Assembly: GCA_963704615.1 (NCBI GenBank)
Contig: OY969923.1
Coordinates: 1,302,001 to 1,366,000, forward strand
Direction of reading: 5' to 3'
Source of the DNA: Bog-756 sp963704615
GTDB taxonomy: Bacteria > Actinomycetota > Acidimicrobiia > Acidimicrobiales > RAAP-2
Length of the DNA: 64,000 bases
Positions 24,381-32,278 of the stretch are shown piece after piece (the first letter of the stretch is position 1; each line of letters starts with the position of its first letter). The position numbers and the translations under genes were made by a program. A model generated the notes under the pieces. The model did no database searches, was not told the origin of the DNA, and worked only from the letters and a program-made list of their open reading frames with translations.

Positions 24381-25427
24381 TCAGCGGGCGAACCTGCGCC
24401 ACAGTTCGGCATGGGCCGCCGCACTGGCCTCCCAGGTGAAGGTGGCCGCACGCCTGCGGCCGCGCTCGACCATGGCCTCGGTCTCGGAGCCACCGGCCAG
24501 GGCGGCCACCATTCCCTCGGCCAGGCCGTCAGCGTCCGGCTCCACCAACAAGGCGGCATCCCCACAGACCTCGGGCAGCGAACTGCGATCAGCCGCCACC
24601 ACCGGCACGCCCACCGCCATGGCCTCGAGGGCGGGGAGCCCGAAACCCTCATAGGTCGAGGGCACGATGACCGTAGTGGCCGCGGCCATCAGGCCCCGCA
24701 GGACGGTGTCGTCCACCCGCCCGGCCCGCAGTGTCTGTGGCAGCGGCCCGAACAGGCGGTCGCGGCGCTCGTCGGTGGGTCCCACCAGGACCAGCATGGT
24801 GTCGGGGCGACTCGACAGGACCCGCGGCCAGGCGTCGGCCAGTCCGGCCAGGTTCTTCCGCTCGGTGCAGCCGCCGGCATGAAGGACGAACGGGACGGTG
24901 ATGCCCAGGGACGCCAAGGCGTCCCCGGCAAGAGGCATCGAACCGAAGAACCTTTCGTCCACGCCGTTGTGGATGGCCACCGGCTCGGTCACCCCGAGCT
25001 GTCGCGCCACCTCGTCGGCGGAGAACTGCGAAGGGCAGATCACCACCGCCGCTCTCTGGGCCGTGGTGGCCGCATCGGTCGGGGGCCGACCCTCGTCGGC
25101 GAAGAGCCACGGCACCACATCATGAACGGTGAGCACTTCGGGGTGTGGTGCCGGCGGCAGGCGGAGGTCGAACCGGTGAACCACCTCATGGCCACGGTAG
25201 AGAAGGCGTCCAGCAGCGCGTCGCAGGCCGGGTGACGAATCGGCGAGGAGCCGCGACGGGAGGCGGGCTGTGCCCGGGAGTGGCGACCGCAGGGTCCGCA
25301 TCACCATGTGCTCGACGTCCCAGGAGGGACCCAGCTCGGTGGCGGCGCGTGTGACCAACTCGGTTTCGTAGACCTGTTGTCCCATGGCCTGGGCCGCGGC
25401 CAGGGTGACCAGAGCCAACCGTGTCAT
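24381..25427 (-). CDS. Glycosyltransferase family 4 (mannosyltransferase-like)
   Basis: 348 aa GT-B enzyme. EVLTVHDVVPWLFADEG and the interdomain CPSQFSADEVARQLGV and VAIHNGVDERFF are typical of GT4 enzymes acting on lipopolysaccharide- or mannan-type acceptors. The C-domain has FVLHAGGCTERKNLAGL and the EX7E motif EGFGLPALEAMAVGVPV. It is transcribed in the same direction as the preceding GT4 gene with a 70-base gap, and is divergent from the PAP2 gene. Confidence 0.92.
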   Translation of the reverse strand: MTRLALVTLAAAQAMGQQVYETELVTRAATELGPSWDVEHMVMRTLRSPLPGTARLPSRLLADSSPGLRRAAGRLLYRGHEVVHRFDLRLPPAPHPEVLTVHDVVPWLFADEGRPPTDAATTAQRAAVVICPSQFSADEVARQLGVTEPVAIHNGVDERFFGSMPLAGDALASLGITVPFVLHAGGCTERKNLAGLADAWPRVLSSRPDTMLVLVGPTDERRDRLFGPLPQTLRAGRVDDTVLRGLMAAATTVIVPSTYEGFGLPALEAMAVGVPVVAADRSSLPEVCGDAALLVEPDADGLAEGMVAALAGGSETEAMVERGRRRAATFTWEASAAAHAELWRRFAR

Positions 25428-25552
25428 CGGCGGTGCACCACAAGAGCACGTGGAGTGACGGGATCAGCGCGGAGGATGGGCAAGGTTAGCTTTCCGGAGC
25501 ACGACGGGATCTGTCCGAGGAGCAGCGCTGAGCCGGGCGACGGCACGCCCGG

Positions 25553-25558
25553 TAGCGT
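25553..25558 (+). promoter_or_regulatory. Likely -10 box of leaderless PAP2 gene
   Basis: TAGCGT ends 7 bases before the GTG at 25566, with no Shine-Dalgarno sequence. Confidence 0.5.
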
Positions 25559-25565
25559 TGACCGG

Positions 25566-26285
25566 GTGACCTCGGTGGTGCATGCCGGCGATTCGGCGGC
25601 ACAGCCCACTCGTACCGCGCCCCCAAGCGGGCCGGACGGGAACGCCCACCTCGGGCGCCACGGACAGGCGCGCCGCGAGATCATCGTCGGGATCGTTCTG
25701 GTGTTCATCGTCGTGGCCGGCGGCGTCTATTTTGCCTTCCGGCCGCGCCCATCACCCCTGGACGCCTGGATACTCGACGTGGTGACCCGGAACGAGCATT
25801 GGTGGTTCACGTCGGTGACCGACCTGCGGAATCCGGGCATCGTGGTGGCCGGTGCGGTCATCGCCTGGGCACTCGCGTACCGGAGGGACCGTCCCCGCTC
25901 CTGGGCCTGTCTCCTCGGGCCGCCCTTGGCCCTGGTGACCAGCGAGCTGGTGATCAAACCGTTGGTGGGCCGGACCCTTGGTGGGGTGTTCTCCTATCCG
26001 TCGGGATCGACCGTGGGTGCGGCCGCGCTGGCCGTCGCCGCCATCCTTGTCACCCCCACCCGATGGCGCGCCGCCGTCGCCGTCGTGGCCTCGGCCTACG
26101 CGGTGTGGATGGCGCTGGCGGTGACCGCGCTGCAGTGGCACCTGCCCACCGATGCACTGGCCGGGCTCGCTTATGGCGTCGGCGTCATGCTGGTCGCCGA
26201 CGGCTCGGCCGCCCGGATCGGCGCCCGCCTACCCCATCGGGCGCGGCGCCGTTCGAGTCCGCCGGTGGCCCACTCCTCAGGGTGA
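25566..26285 (+). CDS. PAP2-superfamily membrane protein with degenerate active site
   Basis: 239 aa with about five membrane segments after a 35-residue N-terminal tail. The third PAP2 motif is retained: WHLPTD, with nucleophile-like His192 and Asp196. The first motif keeps K131 and R136 but lacks the terminal RP. The second reads PSGS (145-148), replacing the catalytic His of PSGH. It could be a membrane phosphatase acting on undecaprenyl or lipid phosphates with weakened or lost activity, or a non-catalytic homologue. The start GTG 25566 agrees with the promoter. Its end overlaps the convergent hypothetical gene by 9 bases. Confidence 0.65.
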   Translation: MTSVVHAGDSAAQPTRTAPPSGPDGNAHLGRHGQARREIIVGIVLVFIVVAGGVYFAFRPRPSPLDAWILDVVTRNEHWWFTSVTDLRNPGIVVAGAVIAWALAYRRDRPRSWACLLGPPLALVTSELVIKPLVGRTLGGVFSYPSGSTVGAAALAVAAILVTPTRWRAAVAVVASAYAVWMALAVTALQWHLPTDALAGLAYGVGVMLVADGSAARIGARLPHRARRRSSPPVAHSSG

Positions 26286-26669
26286 CGCCGGCGGGTCCTG
26301 GTTCTTGCCGGCCGGTTGCCGGATGATGGCCACGGTGTCGGCCGGGTTGTCGGGGTCGAACCGCAACTCGATCGGCGCGTCGGGATCCTCGGGCTCACCG
26401 GGGGCCTCGATCACGAAGGCGGGCTCGTTCCTCCGGGGCTCGAGCGCCTCACGGAGCCCAACGGCGATGCCGGTCATCACCGCGCCGGTGGCCGAGCGCT
26501 TCATCCAATTGTTGAAACGGAGAGGGTCTTTCCCGCTGGGTCCGTCTTCTGGTGGACCAGTCTCGTCATGCTCGGAACCGCCCCCGGGCTCGATCGCCTC
26601 AGTAGGGTCCCGATCGCCGGCACCGTCTCTGCCCCCGCCGCCGGAACCATCTGTCGGGTCGGAGACCAT
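26277..26669 (-). CDS. Conserved hypothetical protein
   Basis: 130 aa. The first 45 residues are Gly/Asp/Glu-rich and probably disordered. A central FNNWMKRSATGAVMTGIAVG and a following AFVIEAPGEPEDPDAP...LRFDPDNPADTVAIIRQ stretch look conserved across actinobacteria, but I cannot assign a function. The ATG lies 7 bases after TACGGT, so the mRNA is likely leaderless. It is divergent from the DtxR-family gene, with only 80 bases between their start codons. Confidence 0.6.
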   Translation of the reverse strand: MVSDPTDGSGGGGRDGAGDRDPTEAIEPGGGSEHDETGPPEDGPSGKDPLRFNNWMKRSATGAVMTGIAVGLREALEPRRNEPAFVIEAPGEPEDPDAPIELRFDPDNPADTVAIIRQPAGKNQDPPASP

Positions 26670-26676
26670 GAACCCC

Positions 26677-26682
26677 ACCGTA
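26677..26682 (-). promoter_or_regulatory. Likely -10 box, leaderless
   Basis: TACGGT on the minus strand ends 7 bases before the ATG at 26669. Confidence 0.5.
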
Positions 26683-26736
26683 CCGCCCGACCGCCTCGGG
26701 CCGGCCTCGTCCGAACCGCCTTCAGCCCCGGTGCCG

Positions 26737-26742
26737 TAGGAT
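26737..26742 (+). promoter_or_regulatory. Likely -10 box of leaderless DtxR-family gene
   Basis: TAGGAT ends 7 bases before the GTG at 26750. It faces away from the minus-strand box at 26677-26682, and the interval of 54 bases would hold both -35 regions. Confidence 0.5.
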
Positions 26743-26749
26743 CGGCCCT

Positions 26750-27409
26750 GTGCTGGACCGCTTCCATCCTCCGGTCGAGGAGTATTTGGAGACGATCTTC
26801 GCCCTCGAGGAGGAGGGCATCACGGTGATCCAGGCCCGCCTGGCCGAGCGACTGGGCAAGGCGGCCCCCTCGGTCTCCGAGATGCTCGACCGGCTCGAAG
26901 CCGATGATCTGATCACCCGGACGTCGCGCCGGATCGCCATGACACCCAAGGGTGCCGCCCTGGCCCGGGGCGTTGTGCGCAAGCATCGTCTGGCCGAGCG
27001 CCTGTTGGTGGACATCATCGGATTGGACTGGGACAAGGCCCACATCGAGGCGGGGCGGTGGGAGCACGTGATCTCGGACGACGTCGAGGACCGGCTGGTG
27101 GTGCTGCTGGGCAACCCGACGACCTGCCCACACGGCAATCCCATCCCCGGCGTCGAACCGGTCGGCCCCGAGCAGCGACGCCTGGACGAAGCTGTGCCCG
27201 GCGACCGCATCCGGCTGGAGCGCATCACCGAGAGCGTGGAGCACGAGGCGGCCTCGCTGTCCTACCTCGGCGACCACGGTCTGACCCCGGGCACAACCGC
27301 GGTCATCCAGGCCAAGGCGCCCGACGGGACCTTGACCCTGGTGGTCGGCGACTTCACCATCGCCCTCGGTCCGGCCATGACCCAACGGATGTTCGTCGCC
27401 TCGGCGTGA
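26750..27409 (+). CDS. DtxR/IdeR/MntR-family metal-dependent regulator
   Basis: 219 aa. The winged helix (residues 1-73) is followed by the dimer/metal domain (74-140) and an SH3-like C-terminus. With IdeR numbering the ligands of site 1 are present (H79, E83, H98), as are E105 and H106 of site 2. However M10 is Glu and C102 is Gly, in EAGRWEHV. An acidic residue at position 10 recalls MntR (Asp8). Metal specificity may therefore be manganese or altered; it cannot be read from sequence alone. The gene stands between the envelope block and hrcA. Confidence 0.88.
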   Translation: MLDRFHPPVEEYLETIFALEEEGITVIQARLAERLGKAAPSVSEMLDRLEADDLITRTSRRIAMTPKGAALARGVVRKHRLAERLLVDIIGLDWDKAHIEAGRWEHVISDDVEDRLVVLLGNPTTCPHGNPIPGVEPVGPEQRRLDEAVPGDRIRLERITESVEHEAASLSYLGDHGLTPGTTAVIQAKAPDGTLTLVVGDFTIALGPAMTQRMFVASA

Positions 27410-27419
27410 GCGGCGTGAG
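27402..27419. repeat. 9-bp tandem duplication over the stop codon
   Basis: CGGCGTGAG occurs twice in succession. The first copy contains the TGA of the DtxR-family gene. Further GTGAG copies follow at looser spacing. Confidence 0.75.
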
Positions 27420-27567
27420 CCCGGGGTGAGTTTCGGGTGAGCCCAGGCTGCGTTTCGTTGCCGAAGGGCCCAGGTCCGGATCCGGCGCACCGACGAAGGT
27501 GAGGACGGAAGCCCAGGCCGGTCGAGGAAAACGGGATGCCAGCCGGGGCTTGCCAGTCCCAAACGGG

Positions 27568-27594
27568 TCAGCACTCACTAGAGTGGAGTGCTAG
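27568..27594 (+). promoter_or_regulatory. CIRCE element (HrcA operator)
   Basis: AGCACTC (27570-27576), a 9-base spacer, and GAGTGCT (27586-27592) match the CIRCE consensus TTAGCACTC-N9-GAGTGCTAA in all core positions. It lies about 70 bases before hrcA. TAGAGT (27579-27584), inside the spacer, could be the -10 box, so HrcA binding would block transcription of hrcA-dnaJ. Confidence 0.92.
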
Positions 27595-27659
27595 CACGCA
27601 ACGCTCCTGGCTCCTCCTTTCCTGGTGGCGCCGGGCTCGTCTGTCTCCCAGTGATCACC

Positions 27660-28724
27660 ATGCCGACCCACGACGACACCCGAACAGAGTGGAGCGCCAC
27701 CGGAGGTGGCGACCTCGACCAACGCAAAGCAGCCATCCTCAACGCGGTGGTCACCGAATACATCGGATCGGCCCAGCCGGTGGGAAGTCAGCACGTGGTG
27801 GAGGCGGCCGGCGTCGGCGTCTCATCGGCCACCGTGCGCTCCGACATGGCTGCCCTCGAGCGGGAGGGCTACCTGACCCAGCCCCACACAAGCGCCGGTC
27901 GCATCCCCACCGACAAGGGGTATCGGTTCTTCGTCGACCATCTGGGTCGGCCGGGTTCGCTCGATCCCGGAGGACGCCAGCAGGTGCGACAGTTCTTCGA
28001 CCACGCCCACGGCGAGATCGAGCTGATGCTGGAGCGAACGTCGGGGCTGTTGGCCGATCTCACCGATTGCGCGGCGATGGTGGTCGGACCATCCCACGAG
28101 TCGGCCGCCATCCGATCGGTGCAGTTGGTCGGCCTGGGTCCCCGGTCGGCGCTGCTGGTCGTGGTCCTGGCTGACGGGGCCGTCCAGAAGCAGACCATCG
28201 AACTGGCCGACGAGGTCGACGAGACCCAACTCTCTGATGCCGCCGCCCGGCTGGCCGCCCACGTCCTAGGCGTGCCCTTGGCCCAGGTCGGGCGCAAGGC
28301 GCCCGGCACCGGCGATCCCGCCATCGACACGGTTGTCGGCGCCGGGATCAAAGCGTTGCGCTCTCTGGGGCGCGCCGATGCCGGCGACCTGCTCTTCGTG
28401 GGCGGTTCCTCACGGATGGCCGCCTCCTTCGACGCCGTCGAGACGGTCCGCTCGGTCCTCAGTATCCTCGAGCAGCAACTGGTCGTGGTCACCCTGCTCC
28501 GTGACATCCTCGACACCGGCCTGACGGTGGCGATCGGCACCGAGCACGGTATGGAGCCCCTGGCCTCGTGCGCCATTGTGGTGATGCCGGTGTCGATCGA
28601 CGGGGAGGAGGGCGGCACCATCGGCCTGTTGGGCCCCACCCGGATGAACTATCCGTTGGCGTTGGCCGCGGCCCGGGTGGTGGGGGACCGACTGGGCCAG
28701 AGGCTGAGCGAGGCCGGACGATGA
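27660..28724 (+). CDS. hrcA: Heat-inducible transcription repressor HrcA
   Basis: 354 aa. The winged-helix N-terminus (DQRKAAILNAVVTEYIGSAQPVGS and SSATVRSDMAALEREGYLTQPHTSAGRIPTDKGYR, in parts) is diagnostic; the GAF-like regulatory domain follows. It represses its own operon through the CIRCE element upstream, with activity helped by GroEL in known systems. I chose the ATG at 27660; a GTG three codons earlier and a longer frame are open. dnaJ follows 19 bases downstream. No dnaK or grpE is in the window. Confidence 0.95.
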   Translation: MPTHDDTRTEWSATGGGDLDQRKAAILNAVVTEYIGSAQPVGSQHVVEAAGVGVSSATVRSDMAALEREGYLTQPHTSAGRIPTDKGYRFFVDHLGRPGSLDPGGRQQVRQFFDHAHGEIELMLERTSGLLADLTDCAAMVVGPSHESAAIRSVQLVGLGPRSALLVVVLADGAVQKQTIELADEVDETQLSDAAARLAAHVLGVPLAQVGRKAPGTGDPAIDTVVGAGIKALRSLGRADAGDLLFVGGSSRMAASFDAVETVRSVLSILEQQLVVVTLLRDILDTGLTVAIGTEHGMEPLASCAIVVMPVSIDGEEGGTIGLLGPTRMNYPLALAAARVVGDRLGQRLSEAGR

Positions 28725-28743
28725 GCCACGGGAGGCCGAGATC

Positions 28744-29883
28744 ATGAGCGACGCCGACCTCTACGAGGTCCTCGGAGTCCGCCGGGACTGCAGCGAAGAG
28801 GAGCTCAAGCGCGCCTATCGCTCCAAAGCCCGCGAGTTCCACCCCGACGCCAATCACGGTGGCTCGGTCGACGACGACCGCTTCAAGGAGATCAGCCTGG
28901 CCTACGAGGTCCTCAAGGATCCCGAGCGCCGTGCTCGCTACGACCGCTACGGCCCCGAAGGGGTGTTCGGACCCGGTGCCGGAACCCCCGGTGACCCCTT
29001 CGGCGGGGGCTTGGGCGACCTCTTCGACGCGTTCTTCAACGGCATGGGCGGCACCGGCGGGGGAGGCCGGGGTCGCCAGCGGACCGGCCCCATGCCCGGG
29101 CCGGACGCCGAGATCGTGGTGCGTCTCAGCTTCAAAGAGGCGGTGTTCGGTGTGCCCCGCCAGGTCGAGGTGACCACGCCGGTGCACTGCGACACCTGCG
29201 AGGGCAGCGGCGCCCGACCGGGCACGTCCGCGGTGCGCTGTGCCGACTGCCAGGGGACAGGGGAGTTGCGCCGGGTGCGCCAGTCGATCCTCGGCCAGGT
29301 GATCACCGCGGTGCCCTGTGCGCGCTGCCAGGGGAGCGGCGAGTCCATCGAAAGCCCGTGTCAGGACTGTGGTGGCGAGGGTCGGCGGAGCGAGCGTCGC
29401 ACCCTCACGGTGGACATCCCCGCCGGTGTCGACCAGGGCTCGACCCTGCGGCTGGCCGGTCACGGCCCTGCCGGCTTCCGTGGTGGGCCCAACGGTGCGC
29501 TCTTCGTCCACGTGTCGGTGGAGCCCGATGACGTCTTCGAGCGCTCGGGCGTGGACCTGCACGCCTCGGTGCACGTCCCGCTGACCATGGCCGCCTTGGG
29601 GGGCAGCACCGGGTTCACCACCTTGGACGGCCCCACCGACCTGACCATCGGCGCCGGCACTCAGACCGGAGCAGTGATCACCCTCAAAGCGCTGGGCGTA
29701 CCCAAGCTCCGCGGGCGAGGACGCGGGGACCTGTTCGTCCACGTGCTGGTCGACACCCCGACGGACCTCGACGACGCGCAGCGGGGGCTTCTGGTCGCGT
29801 TGGCCGAGGCCCGAGGCGAGGAGCTGGGCTCGTTGCCTCAGGCCGAGGGTCTCCTCTCGAAGCTGCGCTCGGCCCTGAGCTGA
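28744..29883 (+). CDS. dnaJ: Chaperone protein DnaJ
   Basis: 379 aa, full length. The J-domain (residues 3-70) has the FHPDAN motif that stimulates DnaK. A Gly/Phe-rich linker follows, then four CxxCxGxG zinc-binding repeats (CDTCEGSG, CADCQGTG, CARCQGSG, CQDCGGEG) and the C-terminal substrate-binding domains. GGGAGG lies about 7 bases before the ATG. It is probably the second copy-type DnaJ found in actinobacteria in the hrcA-dnaJ unit rather than the dnaK operon DnaJ. Confidence 0.97.
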   Translation: MSDADLYEVLGVRRDCSEEELKRAYRSKAREFHPDANHGGSVDDDRFKEISLAYEVLKDPERRARYDRYGPEGVFGPGAGTPGDPFGGGLGDLFDAFFNGMGGTGGGGRGRQRTGPMPGPDAEIVVRLSFKEAVFGVPRQVEVTTPVHCDTCEGSGARPGTSAVRCADCQGTGELRRVRQSILGQVITAVPCARCQGSGESIESPCQDCGGEGRRSERRTLTVDIPAGVDQGSTLRLAGHGPAGFRGGPNGALFVHVSVEPDDVFERSGVDLHASVHVPLTMAALGGSTGFTTLDGPTDLTIGAGTQTGAVITLKALGVPKLRGRGRGDLFVHVLVDTPTDLDDAQRGLLVALAEARGEELGSLPQAEGLLSKLRSALS

Positions 29884-29885
29884 CC

Positions 29886-30653
29886 ATGGGGCCGCGGCCC
29901 GCCGGCGGTCCCGAGGGACCCGACCCGGTTCTGTCGGCCGCGGCGGCCATGGTCTTCGTCGACGACCCTGCCACCCCGATGGTCACCGAGAGTGACGCGC
30001 ACCACCTCCTCGACGTTTTGCGATTGCGCCACGGCGAACTGGTGGTCGCCGCGGACGGAGCGGGATCGTGGACACCATGCCGGATGGCCGCCCGCCCTCC
30101 CGGCCGGGGTGCGTCCGATCCGGGTTCGACGCTGGTCGTCGACGGTCCCCTGCAGCACCGGCCCCGGCCCGAGGTGGCGGTCACCGTGGCCTTCGCCCCG
30201 GCCAAGGGTGACCGGCCTGAGTGGGTGGTCCAGAAGCTGACCGAGCTCGGTGTGGACCGGATCGTCCCCATCCGCACGGCACGTTCGGTTGTGCGCTGGG
30301 ACGGAGAGCGCGGGCCGCGAGCCGTCGAGCGGCTGCGGCGGGTGGCGAAGGAGGCATCGGCCCAGAGCCGCCGGCTGTGGTTGCCCGACGTGGACGGGGT
30401 GGCCACGGTGGCCGAACTGGTGGTCGGGGAGGGCCCCCCGCCGTGCTTGGCCCAACCAGGGGGAGGACCCCCCTCGCTCGCCCACCCGGTGGTGGCGGTG
30501 GGGCCCGAAGGCGGCTGGGACGATGACGAGCTGGCCGGTCTCGAGGGTCGGGTGGGGCTCGGGCCCACCGTGCTCCGGGCCGAAACCGCGGCGGTGGTCG
30601 TCGGGTCCCTCTTGTGCGGGATCAGGTCCGGTGTGGTCGGCACCCTTGCGTAA
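29886..30653 (+). CDS. rsmE: 16S rRNA (uracil1498-N3)-methyltransferase
   Basis: 255 aa. The N-terminal PUA-like domain contains HHLLDVLRLRHGE. The SPOUT knot has VTVAFAPAKGDRPEWVVQKLTELGVDRI, then AVGPEGGWDDDEL and LRAETAAVVVGSL, all diagnostic of RsmE. It methylates N3 of U1498 in 16S rRNA. It starts 2 bases after the dnaJ stop, as in many actinobacteria. Confidence 0.95.
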   Translation: MGPRPAGGPEGPDPVLSAAAAMVFVDDPATPMVTESDAHHLLDVLRLRHGELVVAADGAGSWTPCRMAARPPGRGASDPGSTLVVDGPLQHRPRPEVAVTVAFAPAKGDRPEWVVQKLTELGVDRIVPIRTARSVVRWDGERGPRAVERLRRVAKEASAQSRRLWLPDVDGVATVAELVVGEGPPPCLAQPGGGPPSLAHPVVAVGPEGGWDDDELAGLEGRVGLGPTVLRAETAAVVVGSLLCGIRSGVVGTLA

Positions 30654-30798
30654 CCACGCTCCGTGAGCAAAACTACACATAGGGGCAGGGACTCCCAAGG
30701 GAGATGATCGTTCCCGTCGGAGCGGTCGTGATCGACCATGTGCCTGCGTCGCGGCAGTACCGGAGTTGGGGGCAATCGGTGGATCAGCGGAGGTGCAC

Positions 30799-31395
30799 AT
30801 GTCGGTGATGGACAAGAGCGTCGAAGACCTCGATGAGGAAGACGAGCAGCAAGAAGCTGCTCGCATCGCCTACGCCCAGGCCGTGGGCGCCCGGCTCCGG
30901 ACCATGCGCAAGCAGATGAGGCTCTCGCTGCAGGCGGTGGAAGCGATGTCCGAGCAGGAGTTCAAGGCCTCGGTCCTCGGCGCCTATGAGCGTGGCGAAC
31001 GAGCCATCTCGGTACCCCGACTCCAGCGGCTGGCCAAGCTCTACGACGTGCCCGTCGATCAGCTTCTCCCGCCCGACGACGCCGTGGCCACCCGGTGGGG
31101 GCCCGGTGCAACCAACGAAGAAGTGGTCCCACTGAGCGCTCGACGGGCCATTCAGGCCGGGTCGGGAGCCGACAAGGTGGCCATCGACCTCACCAAGCTC
31201 CACACGGTGAGCGGTCCCGAGCGCGACCTGCTCCGCCGTTTCCTGAGCATGATCCAGGTTCACCGCCAGGACTTCAACGGCCGCATGATCACCATCCGGG
31301 CCGAGGACGTTCGGGCCATCGCCTGCTTGTTCGGAGTCACCCCGGACAGCATGGGCTCGCGGCTCGACGAACTCGGTCTTCTCGTGAACCTGTGA
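30799..31395 (+). CDS. BldD-like helix-turn-helix transcriptional regulator
   Basis: 198 aa. An acidic N-terminus is followed by an XRE-type HTH: AVGARLRTMRKQMRLSLQAVEAMSEQEFKASVLGAYERGERAISVPRLQRLAKLYDVPV (quoted in parts: FKASVLGAYERGERAIS). This is the same arrangement as the DNA-binding domain of Streptomyces BldD. The C-terminal 90 residues are conserved-looking but I do not see the c-di-GMP-binding signature of BldD. GGAGG lies 5 bases before the ATG at 30799. It is inserted in the housekeeping cluster between rsmE and the HIT gene. Confidence 0.8.
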   Translation: MSVMDKSVEDLDEEDEQQEAARIAYAQAVGARLRTMRKQMRLSLQAVEAMSEQEFKASVLGAYERGERAISVPRLQRLAKLYDVPVDQLLPPDDAVATRWGPGATNEEVVPLSARRAIQAGSGADKVAIDLTKLHTVSGPERDLLRRFLSMIQVHRQDFNGRMITIRAEDVRAIACLFGVTPDSMGSRLDELGLLVNL

Positions 31396-31415
31396 CGGCT
31401 CGGCCGGAGTCGAGC

Positions 31416-31685
31416 GTGAGCGAAGCGATCACCTGGCTGAGCACCAAGGAGGCCTCCGAGCGCCTGGGCATCACGCTCCGGAGCCTCTATCGGTTTATCG
31501 ACGAGGGCGACCTGGTCGCCTACAAGTTCGGTCGGGTCATTCGTATCCAGGAGTCCGACGTGGAGAGCTTCATCGAGGCCAGTCGCATCTCCCCGGGGAG
31601 CCTCGAGCACCTCTACCCCGAAGTGAAGGGCAACGGTCGTACCGTGTCCCCGGTGGACGGTGTGGCCGCCAATGGATCAGGGTGA
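31416..31685 (+). CDS. Small excisionase-like helix-turn-helix protein
   Basis: 89 aa. WLSTKEASERLGITLRSLYRFIDEGDLVAYKFGRVIRIQESDVESFIE is the winged MerR/excisionase (HTH_17) domain (in parts: RSLYRFIDEGDLVAYK, RIQESDVESFIE). The C-terminal 30 residues are unlike the family core. GGAG lies 6 bases before the GTG at 31416. An alternative GTG at 31392 overlaps the preceding stop (GTGA). It is probably co-transcribed with the BldD-like gene and may be its partner in regulation rather than a true excisionase, since no phage genes are nearby. Confidence 0.75.
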   Translation: MSEAITWLSTKEASERLGITLRSLYRFIDEGDLVAYKFGRVIRIQESDVESFIEASRISPGSLEHLYPEVKGNGRTVSPVDGVAANGSG

Positions 31686-31696
31686 CCTGAAGCCCT

Positions 31697-32044
31697 GTGT
31701 CGGACTGTTTGTTCTGTGACATCGTGGCCGGTGACGTGCCGGCCGACATCGTGCGGACTGACGAGCTCACCGTGGCCTTCCGGGACATCAACCCCCAGGC
31801 TCCGGTGCACGTGCTGGTCGTCCCCCGGCGCCACATCGTCAACGCCTCCACGGTGACCGGCGCCGATGCCGCTGACTTGGCGGCCCTTCTGCGCGCCGCC
31901 CGTGACGTGGCCGACGGCGAAGGGCTGGCCGGCGAGGACCGGGGCTACCGACTGGTGTTCAACGTGGGGCCCGACGCCCTCAACTCGGTGGCCCACCTCC
32001 ATCTCCACGTTCTCGGTGGCCGCACGTTGGGGCCTCTGGGCTGA
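31697..32044 (+). CDS. HIT-family nucleotide-binding hydrolase
   Basis: 115 aa. CLFCDIVAGDVPADIV at the N-terminus and the histidine triad SVAHLHLHVLGG define a Hint-type HIT protein. Such enzymes hydrolyse adenosine phosphoramidates and related nucleotides. The start is GTG, 11 bases after the previous stop. HIT next to phoH and ybeY is common in actinobacteria. Confidence 0.92.
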   Translation: MSDCLFCDIVAGDVPADIVRTDELTVAFRDINPQAPVHVLVVPRRHIVNASTVTGADAADLAALLRAARDVADGEGLAGEDRGYRLVFNVGPDALNSVAHLHLHVLGGRTLGPLG

Positions 32045-32278
32045 CGGCCTCGGCCAGATTGGCGGGCCGGCGGGCTGATGGGTTCGTGCCTGCGAGCGGT
32101 TGCCGGGTTGCCGGAGTACCGGGTTGCCGGGTTCTGATGGTTGACCACCAAACCGCGAGACCGGTGAGTCGACGGCACCCAGCCACACGAGGGTGCACCG
32201 CGAGACGCTGGTGCACCGCAGGCGCCACCATGGGATCGCCGGGCCCGGCCCGCTGGTAGGGTCGGGTCCAGAGCGCAC
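32045..32278. other. Intergenic region with imperfect GC-rich repeats
   Basis: Two direct-repeat families lie here: GGTTGCCGG-like units at 32099-32134, and GGTGCACCGC at about 32190 and 32211. No open reading frame with family features is seen. Confidence 0.5.
32257..32262 (+). promoter_or_regulatory. Possible -10 box of phoH
   Basis: TAGGGT lies 16 bases before the GTG at 32279. It would give a short leader of roughly 10 bases without a Shine-Dalgarno sequence. Confidence 0.35.

Noticed and set aside
31416..31685. Small excisionase-like protein as a sign of a prophage
   Set aside because: No integrase, capsid or other phage gene is near; neighbours are housekeeping genes in coupled arrangement.
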